Below, piece after piece: positions 34,881 to 47,332 of a DNA stretch of 64,000 nt. A program made the position numbers and the translations under genes. A model generated the notes under the pieces. It was not told the origin of the DNA, searched no databases, and saw only the letters and a program-made list of their open reading frames with translations. Every line of letters begins with the position of its first letter. The stretch's first letter is position 1. The stretch is from Strigamia acuminata (lineage: Eukaryota > Arthropoda > Chilopoda > Geophilomorpha > Linotaeniidae): positions 13,702,001-13,766,000 of the forward strand of contig OX442316.1 in the NCBI GenBank assembly GCA_949358305.1, in the 5' to 3' direction.

Positions 34881-35591
34881 CTCCCTCTGTCCCAAATTAT
34901 GGTACGGTATACATTTCTCTAAACAGTTCTGGATTATCGTTGATTTCATATATTTCTAAGACATTTTAACTGAATATCCTTCAAAATTAAGTGCACTTGC
35001 TGACCAATTGTTGGCATTATGGGTAATTAGTTCTATCCTTCCGTTATTGTTGAGTTGCATCTTCTCAAAATGCATTCAAAATTGCTTAAAATAAAGTGAA
35101 AATGAATTCGAAAAATGGCTATTTTCAAAGAAAAATGACAAAATTGCAGCAATTTACTGATAATGAGCAATATTGTATCCTACAGCTTTTACTGAAACAA
35201 AGCAATGTGAGGACTAAGTTGAGTCGTGGCACCGTTAATCAAATTGCAGGCAAAGTTGAACTATTTTACGATTTTGGTTAGAAGTTAAAAAATAATTCAA
35301 TGAAGGATATATTCCTCAAATAAAAACAAATGTGGTCGAAAAATAAACTTGACCATGTATTTTTGGCATTACAATGTTGTATGGAGTCAGCAATGATAGC
35401 AAAGGGTGGCAACAATTACAAAATATTCATTGTTAATCAATAAAAGTTATTGTTATTGTTTAGTCTGTATTATTTCTTGTTTTTTACCTAATTTATTTAT
35501 AACTTAACTTAATCATATTAATTTTGTATTTTTATAATGATCAAAATTATATAAAGCCTCAAATGTATACCATAATTTGGGACAGAGGGAG
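34881..35591 (+). mobile_element. Stowaway-like mariner derivative, 711 bp
   Basis: The ends CTCCCTCTGTCCCAAATTAT and its exact inverse form terminal inverted repeats (24 bp perfect, about 33 with a 4-base gap), flanked by TA on both sides. The CTCCCTC-GTCCC terminus is the hallmark of plant Stowaway MITEs and their plant-type mariner transposons. A 62-codon frame (35096-35281) includes FTDNEQYCILQLLLKQS and LSRGTVNQIAGK, which resembles the N-terminal helix-turn-helix of those transposases, then stops. No catalytic domain is left, so it is non-autonomous. Confidence 0.7.
35096..35281 (+). pseudogene. Remnant of mariner-type transposase N-terminus
   Basis: Sixty-one residues inside the Stowaway-like element, with a pattern of hydrophobic and charged residues like the DNA-binding N-terminus of plant-type mariner transposases (TDNEQ...ILQLLL...SRGTVNQIA). 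The frame ends before any catalytic motif. Recognised by pattern memory only. Confidence 0.4.
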
Positions 35592-35592
35592 T

Positions 35593-35725
35593 ATGTATTA
35601 TGAAATGCATTATTTAATGTACAAACAATGTACTTATTCCACGAAAGGCTATACATTTTGGAATGCACGAAGTGAAAAGCAATATATTGTACGCCGTACA
35701 ATAAATTTTTGAACCACATGGGAGG
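35593..35725. mobile_element. GCATT palindrome family, right half, next to the Stowaway-like element
   Basis: TATTATGAAATGCATTATTT...GGCTATACATTTTGGAATGC matches the right half of copy 1. The left half is absent and its place is taken by the Stowaway-like element. Confidence 0.6.
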
Positions 35726-36754
35726 TGTTTGTGATTTTGTTTTGTGGTATTAGAATATTTTGAAATACGATTGTTTGAATGCAGCCGCTGAGTCAGCACC
35801 TTCATGTATTCTATGAATTTCTTTCAAATCTGCGGTTCCAGACCACTCATTTATCCCACATACCACATAAACTTGCGGATCTCAAGAGATACGTGTTGCA
35901 AGGTGCTGAGTTGGCTGGTTCTGTCGAAAAGTATAGTTTAAAGGCAGTTTATTTAGAAGAAAAAAAAACATTTTTATGTAAACACAAATAGGAAGCAGCC
36001 AACTTTATACGACTTGACTTGATAGGAGATCTTGGCTGGTTTTATCTAGTGTCTGTGCGTGACAAGTGATCCTACATGTATGGCTGGGGGCTGGGGTGTT
36101 GGAAGGAGGATATTTTTTTCCATTTTCTTTTTCTTTTTGGATATACGCATTGAAAGTGACATTTTTATACGAACAGTTGAGTTTGGGAATATTTTGTTGC
36201 CGCTTTTTAATGGAGAAGACTATTAAATGCAACATTTGATGGACAGAATGATTAAACTTCATCTTGAATTACTAATGTAGTCGGAGTGTTTTAAATGAGT
36301 GTAGAACAAGCGATTTGCTTTAGTTTACACTCATTTTCACCTGTTTAGCGCATTTTGTTTGTTTAATACCTTGCTTCAATGTTCCAATTTGGAGCTGATG
36401 ATATTGATCTGTACAGTTATCATCGCCAGGCATTCAAAATCAATAATGCAATTCCAACCTATTTCTGTGCGATGAGTGTAATTTCTTTTCGGGTTGTGAT
36501 AATTGCGATTTAGCGATTTTATGAGTGGAGACGTCCTTGTTAGTGAAGTTTTTTTGCGAGTTGGTAATAGTTTTAGGGCAAAGCGAAGTGACACGTTCAT
36601 CGATGATGCTGGCAACAGCAACTTTTAATTGCTTCTTCAGTTTATTGCTGCGTTAATTGACTTTTTTTGGAACTTCTCAATTACACGAGATGTTAAAGTA
36701 ATATTTAATTAAATACGAGTAAATATTAATGGGTTTAAAGCATTACCATACATT

Positions 36755-36990
36755 AAAGTTATATTTGCAATGTGAAGCAATGTATTTTGAATTGCGTTGG
36801 GTTTCACGAAAATGCGTTTTGTATACATTTTTGCAGGCTGTTGGTTTGCAAATGGTAATACTGTAGATTTTGTAAAATGTGTTATGAAATGCATTCCCAG
36901 TACTATTATTTGTCAAATATGAAAGCAGTTTGGAAATAAATTTTTTCAATTGGATTGTATGAAATGCATTATTTAGTGTACAAATAATCA
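36755..36990. mobile_element. GCATT palindrome family, copy 5
   Basis: The most complete copy besides copy 1: TTTCACGAAAATGCGTTTTG, GGTTTGCAAATGGTAATAC and TTATGAAATGCATTCCC occur in family order. Confidence 0.6.
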
Positions 36991-37629
36991 TCATTATATT
37001 AATCGTTAGGAGTCTATCTGTTTGTGTGTGGCTGCTGAGTTATACATCCTCCAAAACGGATTTCTGTGATTATAAGTGTTTGGCAAAAAGATAATTGTGT
37101 TTTGTTTGTTATTGCGAGCTTTTAAACGAGAATCTCGTTTAAAAGTTCGTGCAAACTGGTTTAAACGATCGTTTAGGAGTTATTGAATGCTGTTGTCACG
37201 TTTATTAGTTTCCGTGGCAACAACTCTCGTTATCGTTCTATGTAAACATGGCGGTGTAAAGTAGCAGAATAAATGCGATGTTATGTTTTAAACCAAACTG
37301 CAGAAAGATTTAATGCCTCACAATATCGAATCCAAAAAGTACATCCGGCAGCTCCGCCAGGATCAGGGCTGGCTACTTTTCGGAATAAGTGCATCAATAG
37401 TAGTACATATTAATATTAATACTTAACAATACTAACAACAAAGAAGTATTGTTGCAAAAGTTTAAGGGAATTACTGAGATGGCATCAGCGTAATAATGTA
37501 ATGTCTAATGAACAATTGTCTGAAGATAAACCTAAAAAGCAATAAATTGTAAAATATATTTTTAAACCATATCAGTTGATGCAGATTTAAACAAAATATT
37601 ACCGTAGTTTAAATTTCTTTTTGCTTTTC

Positions 37630-37745
37630 TGGTGACATTTGAATTTTATTTTTATTTATTTTTATTTTTTGATTAATTTATTTTTATTTTTATTTATTTT
37701 TATTTTTTATTTGATTTATTTTTATTTTTTATTTTATTTTTTTGG
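37630..37745. repeat. T-rich low-complexity tract (TTTTTATTTA)n
   Basis: Irregular TTTTTATTTAT units over about 115 bases. Confidence 0.7.
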
Positions 37746-38699
37746 TTTCGAAATCGTTTTGTTCTTTGATTTTCCGACTTGTGTTCTTTGTCGGAAAGAT
37801 GGAGCATAGTGGGAAGTGCGATTTTTTTACGTGCTTGGTAATTCTTCTTCGGTTTCTTCCCCATTTTTTTTTCGGTTCATCAAGACAGAAAAAGTATCCA
37901 GCCTTGCAATTTTTTTTCTGCTTATTCAGCGAGGACCTTAACTGATCTTTGCTATCTCATCCTTTGTAAGGTTTGCTCTGGTGTTTTACATTTTAAATGA
38001 GATTTATGCATCGCAAGCTCACAGAATTTTTTTAAAAACGATATTTTTAAAAATATATTTCTATCTTGATTCTGTTGGAATGAAAATATGCTCGATGGGA
38101 ATAGATTGACGATCCATTTGTCGACATGGTTTTGCGTTAAAAGAAGAAAAACGATGGGTGTGTTCTTAAATTACAATATGAGATAAAGGAAGTAAGGAAA
38201 GGAAGATTGCGAATGATCGATAATGCGATGAACTCGGGCAATTTCTTACACTTCAACTAACATCCGACACGTTGGTAAGAATAACTTTATTACCAACCAA
38301 CTGGATTTGCTCGCTGATGAATTGAGCACTCGCTCTTATTATTTTCTCTAAAAAGTTTCAAATGTTTGAGATTGCAAGAGGATTTATACGAAGAAATTTT
38401 GAGCATTGTGGCAATTAATTGACGGTTTTCGTTCAGGCAGTGAAATATTTCCTAACACAAATTGGCAATTAAGTCGAAGCAAATCTTGGATATTTGATTG
38501 AATGAAGACGCAGCAATTTTGTCTTTGGGGTCACGACTGGGGTGAATCGAATAAATCCAATTAATTCAGGAATTTATTTTGTAATTTACATATTAAACAT
38601 CCATCATCGAGGCCAGGGTTTCCAAACTTTCTTTGCACGGTCTTTCCTGTGTTTTCCTCGATTTTCAAGCTCAAATACTGAATATTTTTTATCCGACGC

Positions 38700-38925
38700 G
38701 TCGCAAGTCATAAAAGTCCTTGGTGACCCAACTTTGGGGGTCCCTGTATTAGGCATTCTTGAGGAGCTAAGCTTGCATTTGGGGAAATCACAGAAATCCC
38801 AGCTGAAGGCGGGCAGCAGATGTTCTTGGCATAGAAATAGTATCTGAAATCAGACGCAAATATAAAACTGAGATTCCCAGTAGGCCGCCGAGTTGGGACT
38901 GGCCAGGCCATTCTGTTTTAATTGG
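38700..38925 (-). mobile_element. SINE with 5S-rRNA-like head, copy 2
   Basis: On the minus strand, GGCCTGGCCAGTCCCAACTC followed by GGCGGCCTACTGGGAATC aligns to the 5S rRNA region GGCCTGGTTAGTACTTGG then GACCGCCTGGGAATACC. The body matches copy 1 (for example GTCTGATTT, CAGCTGGGATTTCTGTGATT against CAACTGGGTCTTCTGTAGTT, and AAATGCAAG). The two copies are clearly related but old. Confidence 0.6.
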
Positions 38926-40932
38926 AACAGCTGAATCTTATCTATTGTTATGTTGAGGATAAGTATGTACCGAATTAAAACATGTGTCAGTTATAGCTTA
39001 TCTTCGATGCAGTTTTGCACTCATGTAAGTGAATATGGGTCGACGTTCTGCTGATGCCGCTTACAGTATTTATTGTCTTGATAACTGTTCTGACGATAAA
39101 TCATGTACTGATGAAGAGGATATACCAACTCTTGGCCCGAAAATGATTCAGCTATTTCAAAGTTACAGCAAAGGCACATCAGTTCTCGAAAGATGCTGCT
39201 TATCAAAGTAGTATATTTGTTTCGTCAAGTAATTATAATTTGGAGTTTAAGGGTGCTGGAGAGGAAGGTGATGGTGGGAGAAGAAAGAAGAAATCACAGG
39301 AGGATTAATCAGGCACGGAAAGCTGCATAAAGGCAGATTTTAGATACGCCCAAATTTAATTGCGGTTTGGCGGCAGCCTTTGATTTTTTTCCTTCACTCT
39401 TTGCGTGTGGAAATCGTCAACTTGGTTGCGGATTGGCGGAATGACTTAGATAGAAGTCATGGCGCATTTTTTGATTTCTCGCTCTTTCGTGGCATTTGTT
39501 GCGAGTGGATGTATCACACACACACATGGTCGTAAATACGCTCTGAGCCTGCGCTGTAACATTCTCATGTTTCTGTTTTTACTTACAGCACTTGCTCCAT
39601 TTTGCTAGTCCGAGAGTTCGCGTTTGGTATCTTGATGCCAATTCAAACTGCACATCACATTCTGCGCATTCATTTAACAAGCAGCGTTTTAATATAAATT
39701 TATCCACATACACTTTTACTTTGCCATATCATGAACTTCCCTTCATTGCTGTTTATTTACTTTATTTTAGCATTATTAGGCTTAATATATATTAGGCTTA
39801 ATACTGCTAAATAATGACAATTAGGAAATCGTCTGCGAAAAATGGGATACGCGATGTGAATTTAGCCGTATCTAGATACAGGACACGAACTGTAGTTGTA
39901 GTCTTTAGTCAGTAACCACACAACCCACTGAACCAAGTGAGGAAATGGTCCCTGCCAAGAAAATAGGCTTAAGGGATAATAAGAATCAACCCTAACTAGC
40001 AAAACTTTAAAGAACACAATAAGAATTTCAACAAACAAAGAAAACTTCATAAAACTAACAGAGAACATTGGCCAAAAAATGAGCACGCCTCGCACGAGCT
40101 AAAAGGATCGAAATAAAAAAGCTTAATCTATTTAAACCTAACATGGGGAAAATAGAGAGCTCTTGGAAAAATTCGGAAAAAAAAGTTATAATTCAAACAC
40201 ACTGCGCTGAGCACGTTAAGCGGTTAAAAATTTAAATGAGGTGTTGAAGCTTAAACGAAAATGCAAAATTGCTTTTCGAAGTGAAAAATCTAAAAAACAG
40301 GCAGGTACAAGTATATTGTATATAGAAGTTTTCTTATTCTTTGCTCTTTACGCATTTAATTTATTTTTGATGGGGTGTTGGGTTTGACGAGGCACTTTAC
40401 TCTGCTTTCTTGGCGGTCATTGTGGACATTGGTTAAGGTTAGATCTATAAAGTGCAGCAGGAGCATAGATGTTCTTTTTTAATTTCCGGGTTCCATTCTT
40501 TGTGAAATCCTTTTGTATAGATTTAGGATTTTTCTTCCCCCCTTCGTTCTTTTTTTTTATATTATGATACTGAAACTTCGGTATAGCTGCGACGTGCTCA
40601 TCTCCAGATGAATTCCCTTGATGAAACTGCAGTGTGGATTCTCTATATGAAATGTTGGACTCGACTTATTACTTGTGGGCTGCTACTGAAAGAAACCTGC
40701 TTCCTTGCAACCGGGCGACAATATTTGATGAAATTTTGACCTCGCTTAGAAGATTATATTAGAACACAATTGGTTTTATCGATGAATTATTTATGAATAG
40801 GGACCAGATAAATGCATAAATGCATACAAATAATTTTTATTGAATAAAAAACCTAAATTGGCGATACCATAAATGCATATTTCGGAAAAATCAAAAATAA
40901 ATGCATAAATTTAGTGATTTTGGTTAATTTAC

Positions 40933-40998
40933 GTATACGGTAGAACCTCGATTATCGGAAAACACCGGTTATACGAACTTTCGGTTATCCGAACAGCA
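40933..40998. mobile_element. Single pogo/Tigger-type terminus
   Basis: GGTAGAACCTCGATTATCGG and CTTTCGGTTATCCGAAC resemble the ends of Tigger-class elements. No matching second end was found nearby. Confidence 0.4.
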
Positions 40999-42089
40999 GT
41001 CAGCATGAGAATTAGCTGAAGAAATAACTTTGAACTGAACAGAGGACTCGTGTAAGTGCTTCTATCACGATTTTGAGCTTGTCAAAAGACGCATACAGTG
41101 TTTTATTTGTCATTGGACTTAATCTTGATATACTTTGCTTATGTTTTCAAGGTTTGTGTGAGTGAAAAGAAGATTTTCTGGAGGATGCGCCACTAACGGA
41201 GGCGGGAAATTGGGTTTAATTGTCTTAAACAATAGGGGATCAGTCTGGTGGCAGTTTAAACAATGCAGTGTGGGCAAATCAAAGGAAAATCCTTGATCTT
41301 AGATTAATTTCCCGCAGCTGCCGTCTCTGAAACAATTGAAATTGAGGGTTGATAGGATCAAGTTATTGTTTATCCTTGAAAATAATTTGTTCTGTCACTC
41401 CAATGTGGTTGGTTGTGAAGTCAAGATTTGAAACAATTCATGAGTCAACTAAGTTCGAAATTAAAAATAGCAATCGATCAATATATCGATCGATTTGATT
41501 GGCTTTCAGTGATCACGTGACTGGACAAACCAATGAATGCCAAGAACAGTCGGTTCTCGGATCCGAGCAATGATTTTTGCCGCTTTTCTAAATGGGAATA
41601 AATAAGTATTGGAAATCATTTTATGGTGAGTAGATTTATTGAGGAATTTTCTGGCCATTTGGTTGAGGGGGGACTCGAGTAACGGGCCGACATGATCCTG
41701 TGTGGAGATCGTAAATTTAGATGACTGCTTTCGGTCGTAATTAGCTTAGGATGGTTTTAACGTCTGGAGGAATGTAATTTTGTGCATTTTATTGAGTGCA
41801 AGTTGATCCCGCGCCTCCAGTGGCGTTTACTTGACTGGGTTTCATTCATTCTTATCTCGAAATGAGGAACAGGAAAAGGAGTGCACAGATTTCAGATAAA
41901 TTTCAGCACTCTGCTCTTTCTCTTTGGTCCAATCTGATGAAGAGAAAAAAATTTTATCACTTCAACTTTGGTAAATCTAATACCGGATTTGAAAACTCTG
42001 AAGGACAAAGTTTTATGGGAGTTGAAGAAATAAAATAAAGATAAAATTTAGGAATTTTTAAAAGTTTATTAATTGATTGGTTTAATTAT

Positions 42090-42510
42090 CGTGAATACGC
42101 CAAAAACCTAGATTTCTTTTTCTTTTCAACTTTTTTGATCAGTTTTAGACATTTATTTTAGTCGTTTTGGTCCATTTAGACATTTGTTTTAGTCGTTTTG
42201 TTCAATTTAGACATTTATTTTAGTCGTTTTGTTAAATTTAGACATTAATTTAGTCGTTTTGTTCAATTTAGACATTTATTTTAGTCGTTTTGGTCCATTT
42301 AGACATATATTTTATTTAATTTAGATATTTATTTTAGTCGTTTTGTTCAATTTAGACATTTATTTTAGTCATTTTGTTCAATTTAGACATTATTTTAGTC
42401 GTTTTGTTCAATTTAGACATTTATTTTAGTCGTTTTGGTCCATTTAGATCCGTGTTATAACAGATACTGTGTTGAATGGGCATTCTGTACTCTATTAGAG
42501 CATTTATGGT
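42090..42510. mobile_element. Minisatellite-bearing TIR element, copy 1
   Basis: It contains ACCTAGATTTC on the left, a 31-bp tandem array (42143-42448), then an edge with AGAGCATTTATGGTAAATG. All three parts correspond to the element at 50587-51080 in inverted orientation. The left end is eroded, so the boundary is approximate. Confidence 0.6.
42143..42448. repeat. 31-bp minisatellite, about 10 units
   Basis: Unit TTTAGTCGTTTTGTTCAATT then TAGACATTTAT (31 bases), with small variants (GGTCC for GTTCA, some single-base deletions). It is the inverse of the unit at 50660-50995. Confidence 0.9.
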
Positions 42511-43572
42511 AAATGTATTGGGAAATTGGTAAATCTGTCCTTCGTCTTGTTGAAAAAGTTTCATGTTTTGCAATTAATTAAAGTAGAGTGGGGCGTGTAC
42601 TTATTTGCTTGTCAATTAACGTGCACACCTGCACTTGGGGTAGTACTTGACTGTTCCATCTGAGTTGTTGTTGATTGGACTTTGCTTTTAATTAAGTTTG
42701 TGGTCAATAACCTTTCATATACCTCGTGACTGCATTTTATATAGCGGTTGGGACTGGAAGGGGTTTGCTCGAGTGAAATCTTACATCTAATTTTCCCATT
42801 AATTAAAAACAGGAACGAGGGAGTTCAGGTGAAATTTCTGAGGAATCACATTGCTTGAACGGACAGCTCGAGGTCTTTCCTTTTATTACAAGGATGAGTA
42901 AATTAAAAATGCAAAAATCACTGCTCGTATAAAACTTCTTAAGACTACGTTTATGGCTTCTCGTGGTGCCTCGATCTGCAGCTACTTTCTTTTTTTCCAT
43001 AAGTGACTTATGAATGAACGCATTTACTTGACAACCAAATACCCAGTGGTAGCTTTGGATCATTTCCAAATTAGATTCCGATCTAACTGGAAAAAAGAAA
43101 CAACTGCGCAACTTGTATAAAGAGGATAAGAAGGTCAAATGGTGACTATGTAACTTATAAGTGACTTCCGAAACATGATTTTTATATAAGTTATGACAAA
43201 AATTTGTGTTTTTTTTGTATTCTGTAAAGCATTTCAAAAGAGGGAACGACATAGGGAATCTCTGGAATCTGGAATCTTAAGATTTGGCTACAATCTTGCG
43301 AGATTTTACAAGATTTGCGAGGATTCCCGAGATAGGAACCTGTGGAATCTTGGAATGTTGTACACGTTTTTCACCTACAGTATGTCATACTCTTTGCACC
43401 TAAAGACGCCCTTTTTTTCTTTCGTGTTTTAGTGGATGCCCATCAAAAGCTAATGCTTTTCTAGAACTCCCCTAGAAAGCTGGGGGGGATTTTGAGTCAT
43501 TATTGGAAGGTAAATGAGTGCATACCTGTGTTGTCCATGATATTTCATTAAGTTAGGTATGCGGACGATTTG

Positions 43573-43815
43573 TTCAACCATGGACAAAAAAGCTTCCCTG
43601 CAATACAAGTGGTTGAAAGTCCACGAACCATTGAGAGTTAATGACAACTTTTGCTCGGTCGGTTCTCTGACAACTGTTGTCAAGGGAAAGACATTTGACC
43701 ACATTTTACAGAGTCAAGTGATCGGGCCAGAGCTGATGTAGATAGACTGGTAGATAAACTTAAAACAGCGAAACTGAAGGGAAGTTAACCGAAGGGAAGT
43801 TAACCGTCTATTTGT
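43573..43815. mobile_element. R2 palindromic MITE copy, degenerate
   Basis: Starts CATGGACAAAAAAGCTTCCC, ends GGTAGATAAACTTAAAACAG...CTGAAGGGAAGTTAACC, with the last 14 bases duplicated. Confidence 0.55.
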
Positions 43816-44717
43816 TCTGTTTTTGCTTATCTTTAGGGTTGATCTGTCTGTTTTTGTTGGCCGGCTTGCTCGGCTTTCTCAAAGGCTTTGCTGTTTTTTG
43901 GCATGACGCGTACATGTATATTTTTCAAATATTTTTAGTTTATAGGTGTATGAATGCGCAAGATAGAACATTTCTTGAAAAATTTCCACCGTTTTGCAGT
44001 TACACACCACCATAAATTGCTTCGTTTGCCAGTCTGCAAGCAGTGATTTAGGGCAGTACACCCGAAGCAAAGACACTATAAAAACGTAATAAAATAGACC
44101 TAGAGGTGCATTTACATGTAGGGAGGTAAATGCCAGAAGCGGGAAGATTGATCCGCTTTCTGGTAAAAATATCCGCTTGTAATTGGCTGCTTCGACTTTA
44201 GTACCAGCTTGTCTATCCTGCACATCACTACACGCCTGAATATAAACACATGGGGTGGTAGCACTAGAAAGTGGACGAAGTTGCCCACTTCTGTAAACGC
44301 ACGTTAATCCCGGGAGCTTAAATATATCCTGGGATTTATTCTGATTGAACATTTTTTTATGACCATCTATAAAACATAAGTAACCACACAACTCGCTGTA
44401 TACTACTAAACAGGCCCATTAGTTAGAGTGGGGCAGTTGGCCCTACCTCCAGTCAAAGGGAGCACTGAAAGTATACTTTTCGGACCAAATTCAAACTATG
44501 CACAACATCTTGCACTGTCAAGCTTGTTGCACACAAAGGAAATAAAGCAACAAATGCTGTAAATCATTATATTAATTGTCAGGAGTTTGTCTGTCTGTCT
44601 GTCTGCTTGTCCCACCCCTATCTTCTCCGAAACCGGAGGAAGGATTTCGAATTCGAAAAGTGCATTCAACGGCTCTCGATGGCGATAACTAAAACAGCGA
44701 TGTTTTGGATAAATTAA

Positions 44718-45105
44718 TATACTCTGGCCGAGTATAAGAGTGCGCTATTTCCTATTGGCCCAGCTTGATTACTCTTAACTGTGGACTGTGTACTTCCACT
44801 AGGAAAGGTAGTCTTGTTCTATTTTTAATTTGTAGGTTTATTTTAATGTTTGAAATGATGTAAGTTTATTTCTTTTCTATAATAAAATGTTTTTTAAAAT
44901 CATAAAATATTGTTTTATGCTGGTTTTATTTCTAAATACATGTTTGTTCAGACTGTTGAGTTTATTGGTTGCTTTGTCAGGAAAGCAAGCAGTTATCGGT
45001 TGCATTGTCTGGAAAGCACTCAACATGTATTTTGGTCTGTTTTTTGGGAAAAGGCTACCGGTAGGTCAATGGGAAATAGCGCACTCTTATACTCGGCCAG
45101 AGTAT
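44718..45105. mobile_element. Core-family MITE, ACTCTGGCCGAGTATAAGAG termini
   Basis: The outer 45 or so bases are inverted repeats (TATACTCTGGCCGAGTATAA ... TTATACTCGGCCAGAGTAT) with inner GCGCTATTTCCTATTGG and its inverse. The inside has CTTAACTGTGGACTGTGTAC, the shared core. The right end abuts a fragment of the GCATT family (45106-45175). Confidence 0.8.
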
Positions 45106-47332
45106 GCTATACATTATGGAATTCATTAAGTGAAAAGAAATATATTGTAAAATATATTTTGAAATCGTATGGGTAGGCCTGCGCAGGATGGGGTGCGCAG
45201 TATGAAGATCAAGATACCGGGTGGAAACTGTCAGGATTCTAGGGATTAGCGCAGCATTAACTTTTTTTGTGGTGTAAATTATCTATGCTTTGTACATTTA
45301 TGGATTTTTATTTGTGTCTGGCCTGTGGGACCTCATCTCACCTCTCAAAGGCCCTGCTACTGAGTATTTGTTAATATTTAACACCCTCTTGGCGTAAATG
45401 GAAAAGAAATGTTGATTAGTTTTGAATAATTGAGTAGCTTATACAGCTTTAAGCAAAAGTTTGAATTACCCGCACTGGTGTAAATCAGCAAAGCGAGTTA
45501 GAAAAGTGTAATAAATTTTGCAGGAAGAGATAGGTACAGATATAGAAAGTGACAAAAGAAAAGAGATAATAATAATAGTAAGTAATAATACGACTTGTGG
45601 TCTTTGTTGTTGTTCACTTTTGTGTAGGAGTTTGGTTTCATTGCTGCTTTCAAGAAGAAAAGAAATCGACTCTTGTGTTGGATGGTTTTGTTTACGTTCA
45701 GCTTTGCCTAATGTGTGTTACTAGGCAAATCTTGCAGATTAAAGTTGAATGAGTTGGTGGTTTAGGTTTAGTAATATTTCATGTGTCGCTCTTCGTCACT
45801 GGGTGGCAGGATTTTTTGTTTTTTTCATTTTTTTTCCTTTTCAGTTCTTTTGTGAATGCTGAATTATTTAATCATTTGAGTTGGGTACAGTTTTGAGGCA
45901 TTCTCACGCACTCACTTTTTTTTTCCTTTTGCCGTTGTGAAGGATTATGGTGGAAGCGTGAATTCCAGTGCACGCACAAACTGCATTGCAGTCGCACGCA
46001 CCGAGGTCCATTATCCTCAGCTGAAAAATGTTTTTGCACATTGGGATTTTTCGTTCTCAGAGAGAGATTGCCTCACACAGAGTTTTACCAACTTGCGGTA
46101 TTTTTTTTAAAGGAAATAATTGCTCTTTCTGAGGTTTTTCCTGCCAAACTTCGCGCAGAGTTGTTTATCATTCCAAAGTTTTCAACGAGATAGGGCAAAG
46201 AATTGAGCAGGGAATTGCCGCTTCACGTTATTGCTGTTTTGATCAGCTTAGGACAAACTAAGCACCTTGTTCCGCGAATATCTTGGGACTTGGCAAATGT
46301 AAGAACGCAAAACAGACGTCAGACCTCGTTTTGCACGCGTTAGTTGTGTCGTAAAGCTCTGTAAAGTCTCCTAGCACGTGTGAGTTTTGGAATTTGTGAC
46401 AGCGAATGAAATGTACCAATTAAAAGGGTTTATGGCTGCGGTGGCAAAAGAAATGGCTGCACCTGCGTTTCTTCGCGCATCGTACCGTTTATTTATGCTG
46501 CTCAAATGTTTACATCAATGCAAACAAAACCTGATCGTGTGTACACACGAAACTTGCATAAAATGTGCTAATTCGCCTGGCAATTGACGTTGGTGTAAAC
46601 TAAGCCGAGAGGAGACAATTAGCAAACATTAAACATTGAGCGTTCTTTGGAAATTGACCTTTGAGATTGACTTTCCACGGATGGCGAAAGTGAATTAAAG
46701 TTTTGAAAATATTGTGTTTGTGAAAAAATATTTTTGGACCATATGGGCAACTTTAATGCATGTGGGTAACTGCGTATGGGCTGACGTCATTTTCTTAATT
46801 TACACAAGGAAATCAAATTGGGTCAGTGCAAATTTTGTTTTTGTTTTTCGACTAAACAAGTTAACTCGATTTATAAATGCCAAGTTAGTTGTTGTATCAA
46901 GTTTAGGACCCCTAACCTTTGGAAAGAAAAAAAGAATTGAAATTGAATTTACAATGTCCATCTGGGGTGTTGTTGCACTTTGTATTTTATTTTTCTTGAA
47001 CGATTCAATGGGGACTTATTCCAAGAGAAAATATATATTTTTTGGTTAGGTGGATTTTTATCCCTTGGCTTTGGGCCATTGCTGTCCACACATTTGGCCA
47101 CAAAAAACAATTTAAAGTCGAGGCAGTTTCCAGCCTAGTACATGCACTCCATTACACCAATTTCCTCTCACTTTACTCATTGTGCCAAGCTAGAGTGAAC
47201 AGCAATTAAAGCGAATCAATCGATTAATCGAACGCTTGTTTCCCACAATTTTATTAATAATTATTTTTTTTTTTAAAAAAAAAATATTTATTTATTTTAT
47301 TTTTATTTATTTTTATTTATTTGTCATTTCAG

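Larger units (their letters stand above)
16804..47332. other. Gene-poor, repeat-rich region outside the listed elements
   Basis: I found no spliced gene here. Unlisted remainder is AT-rich unique DNA plus fragments of dispersed repeats, for example blocks at 23,930, 27,660 and 43,000 that share GTGACTTATGAATGAA or related words, and 36,975 and 44,575 that share ATTATATTAAT then AGGAGT. Minus-strand open frames of 103-170 codons (30717, 31828, 42803, 43879) show no family resemblance, no splice context and lie in or beside repeats. The region may be spacer or a long first intron of the cyclase gene. Confidence 0.5.

Noticed and set aside
42803-43252. 149-codon minus-strand open frame
   Set aside because: No family resemblance. 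The sequence contains dispersed-repeat words also found near 27,660.
43879-44391. 170-codon minus-strand open frame
   Set aside because: No recognisable domain, no splice or start context, irregular residue composition, and neighbouring repeats. Chance frames of this size are possible in 34 kb of non-coding DNA.
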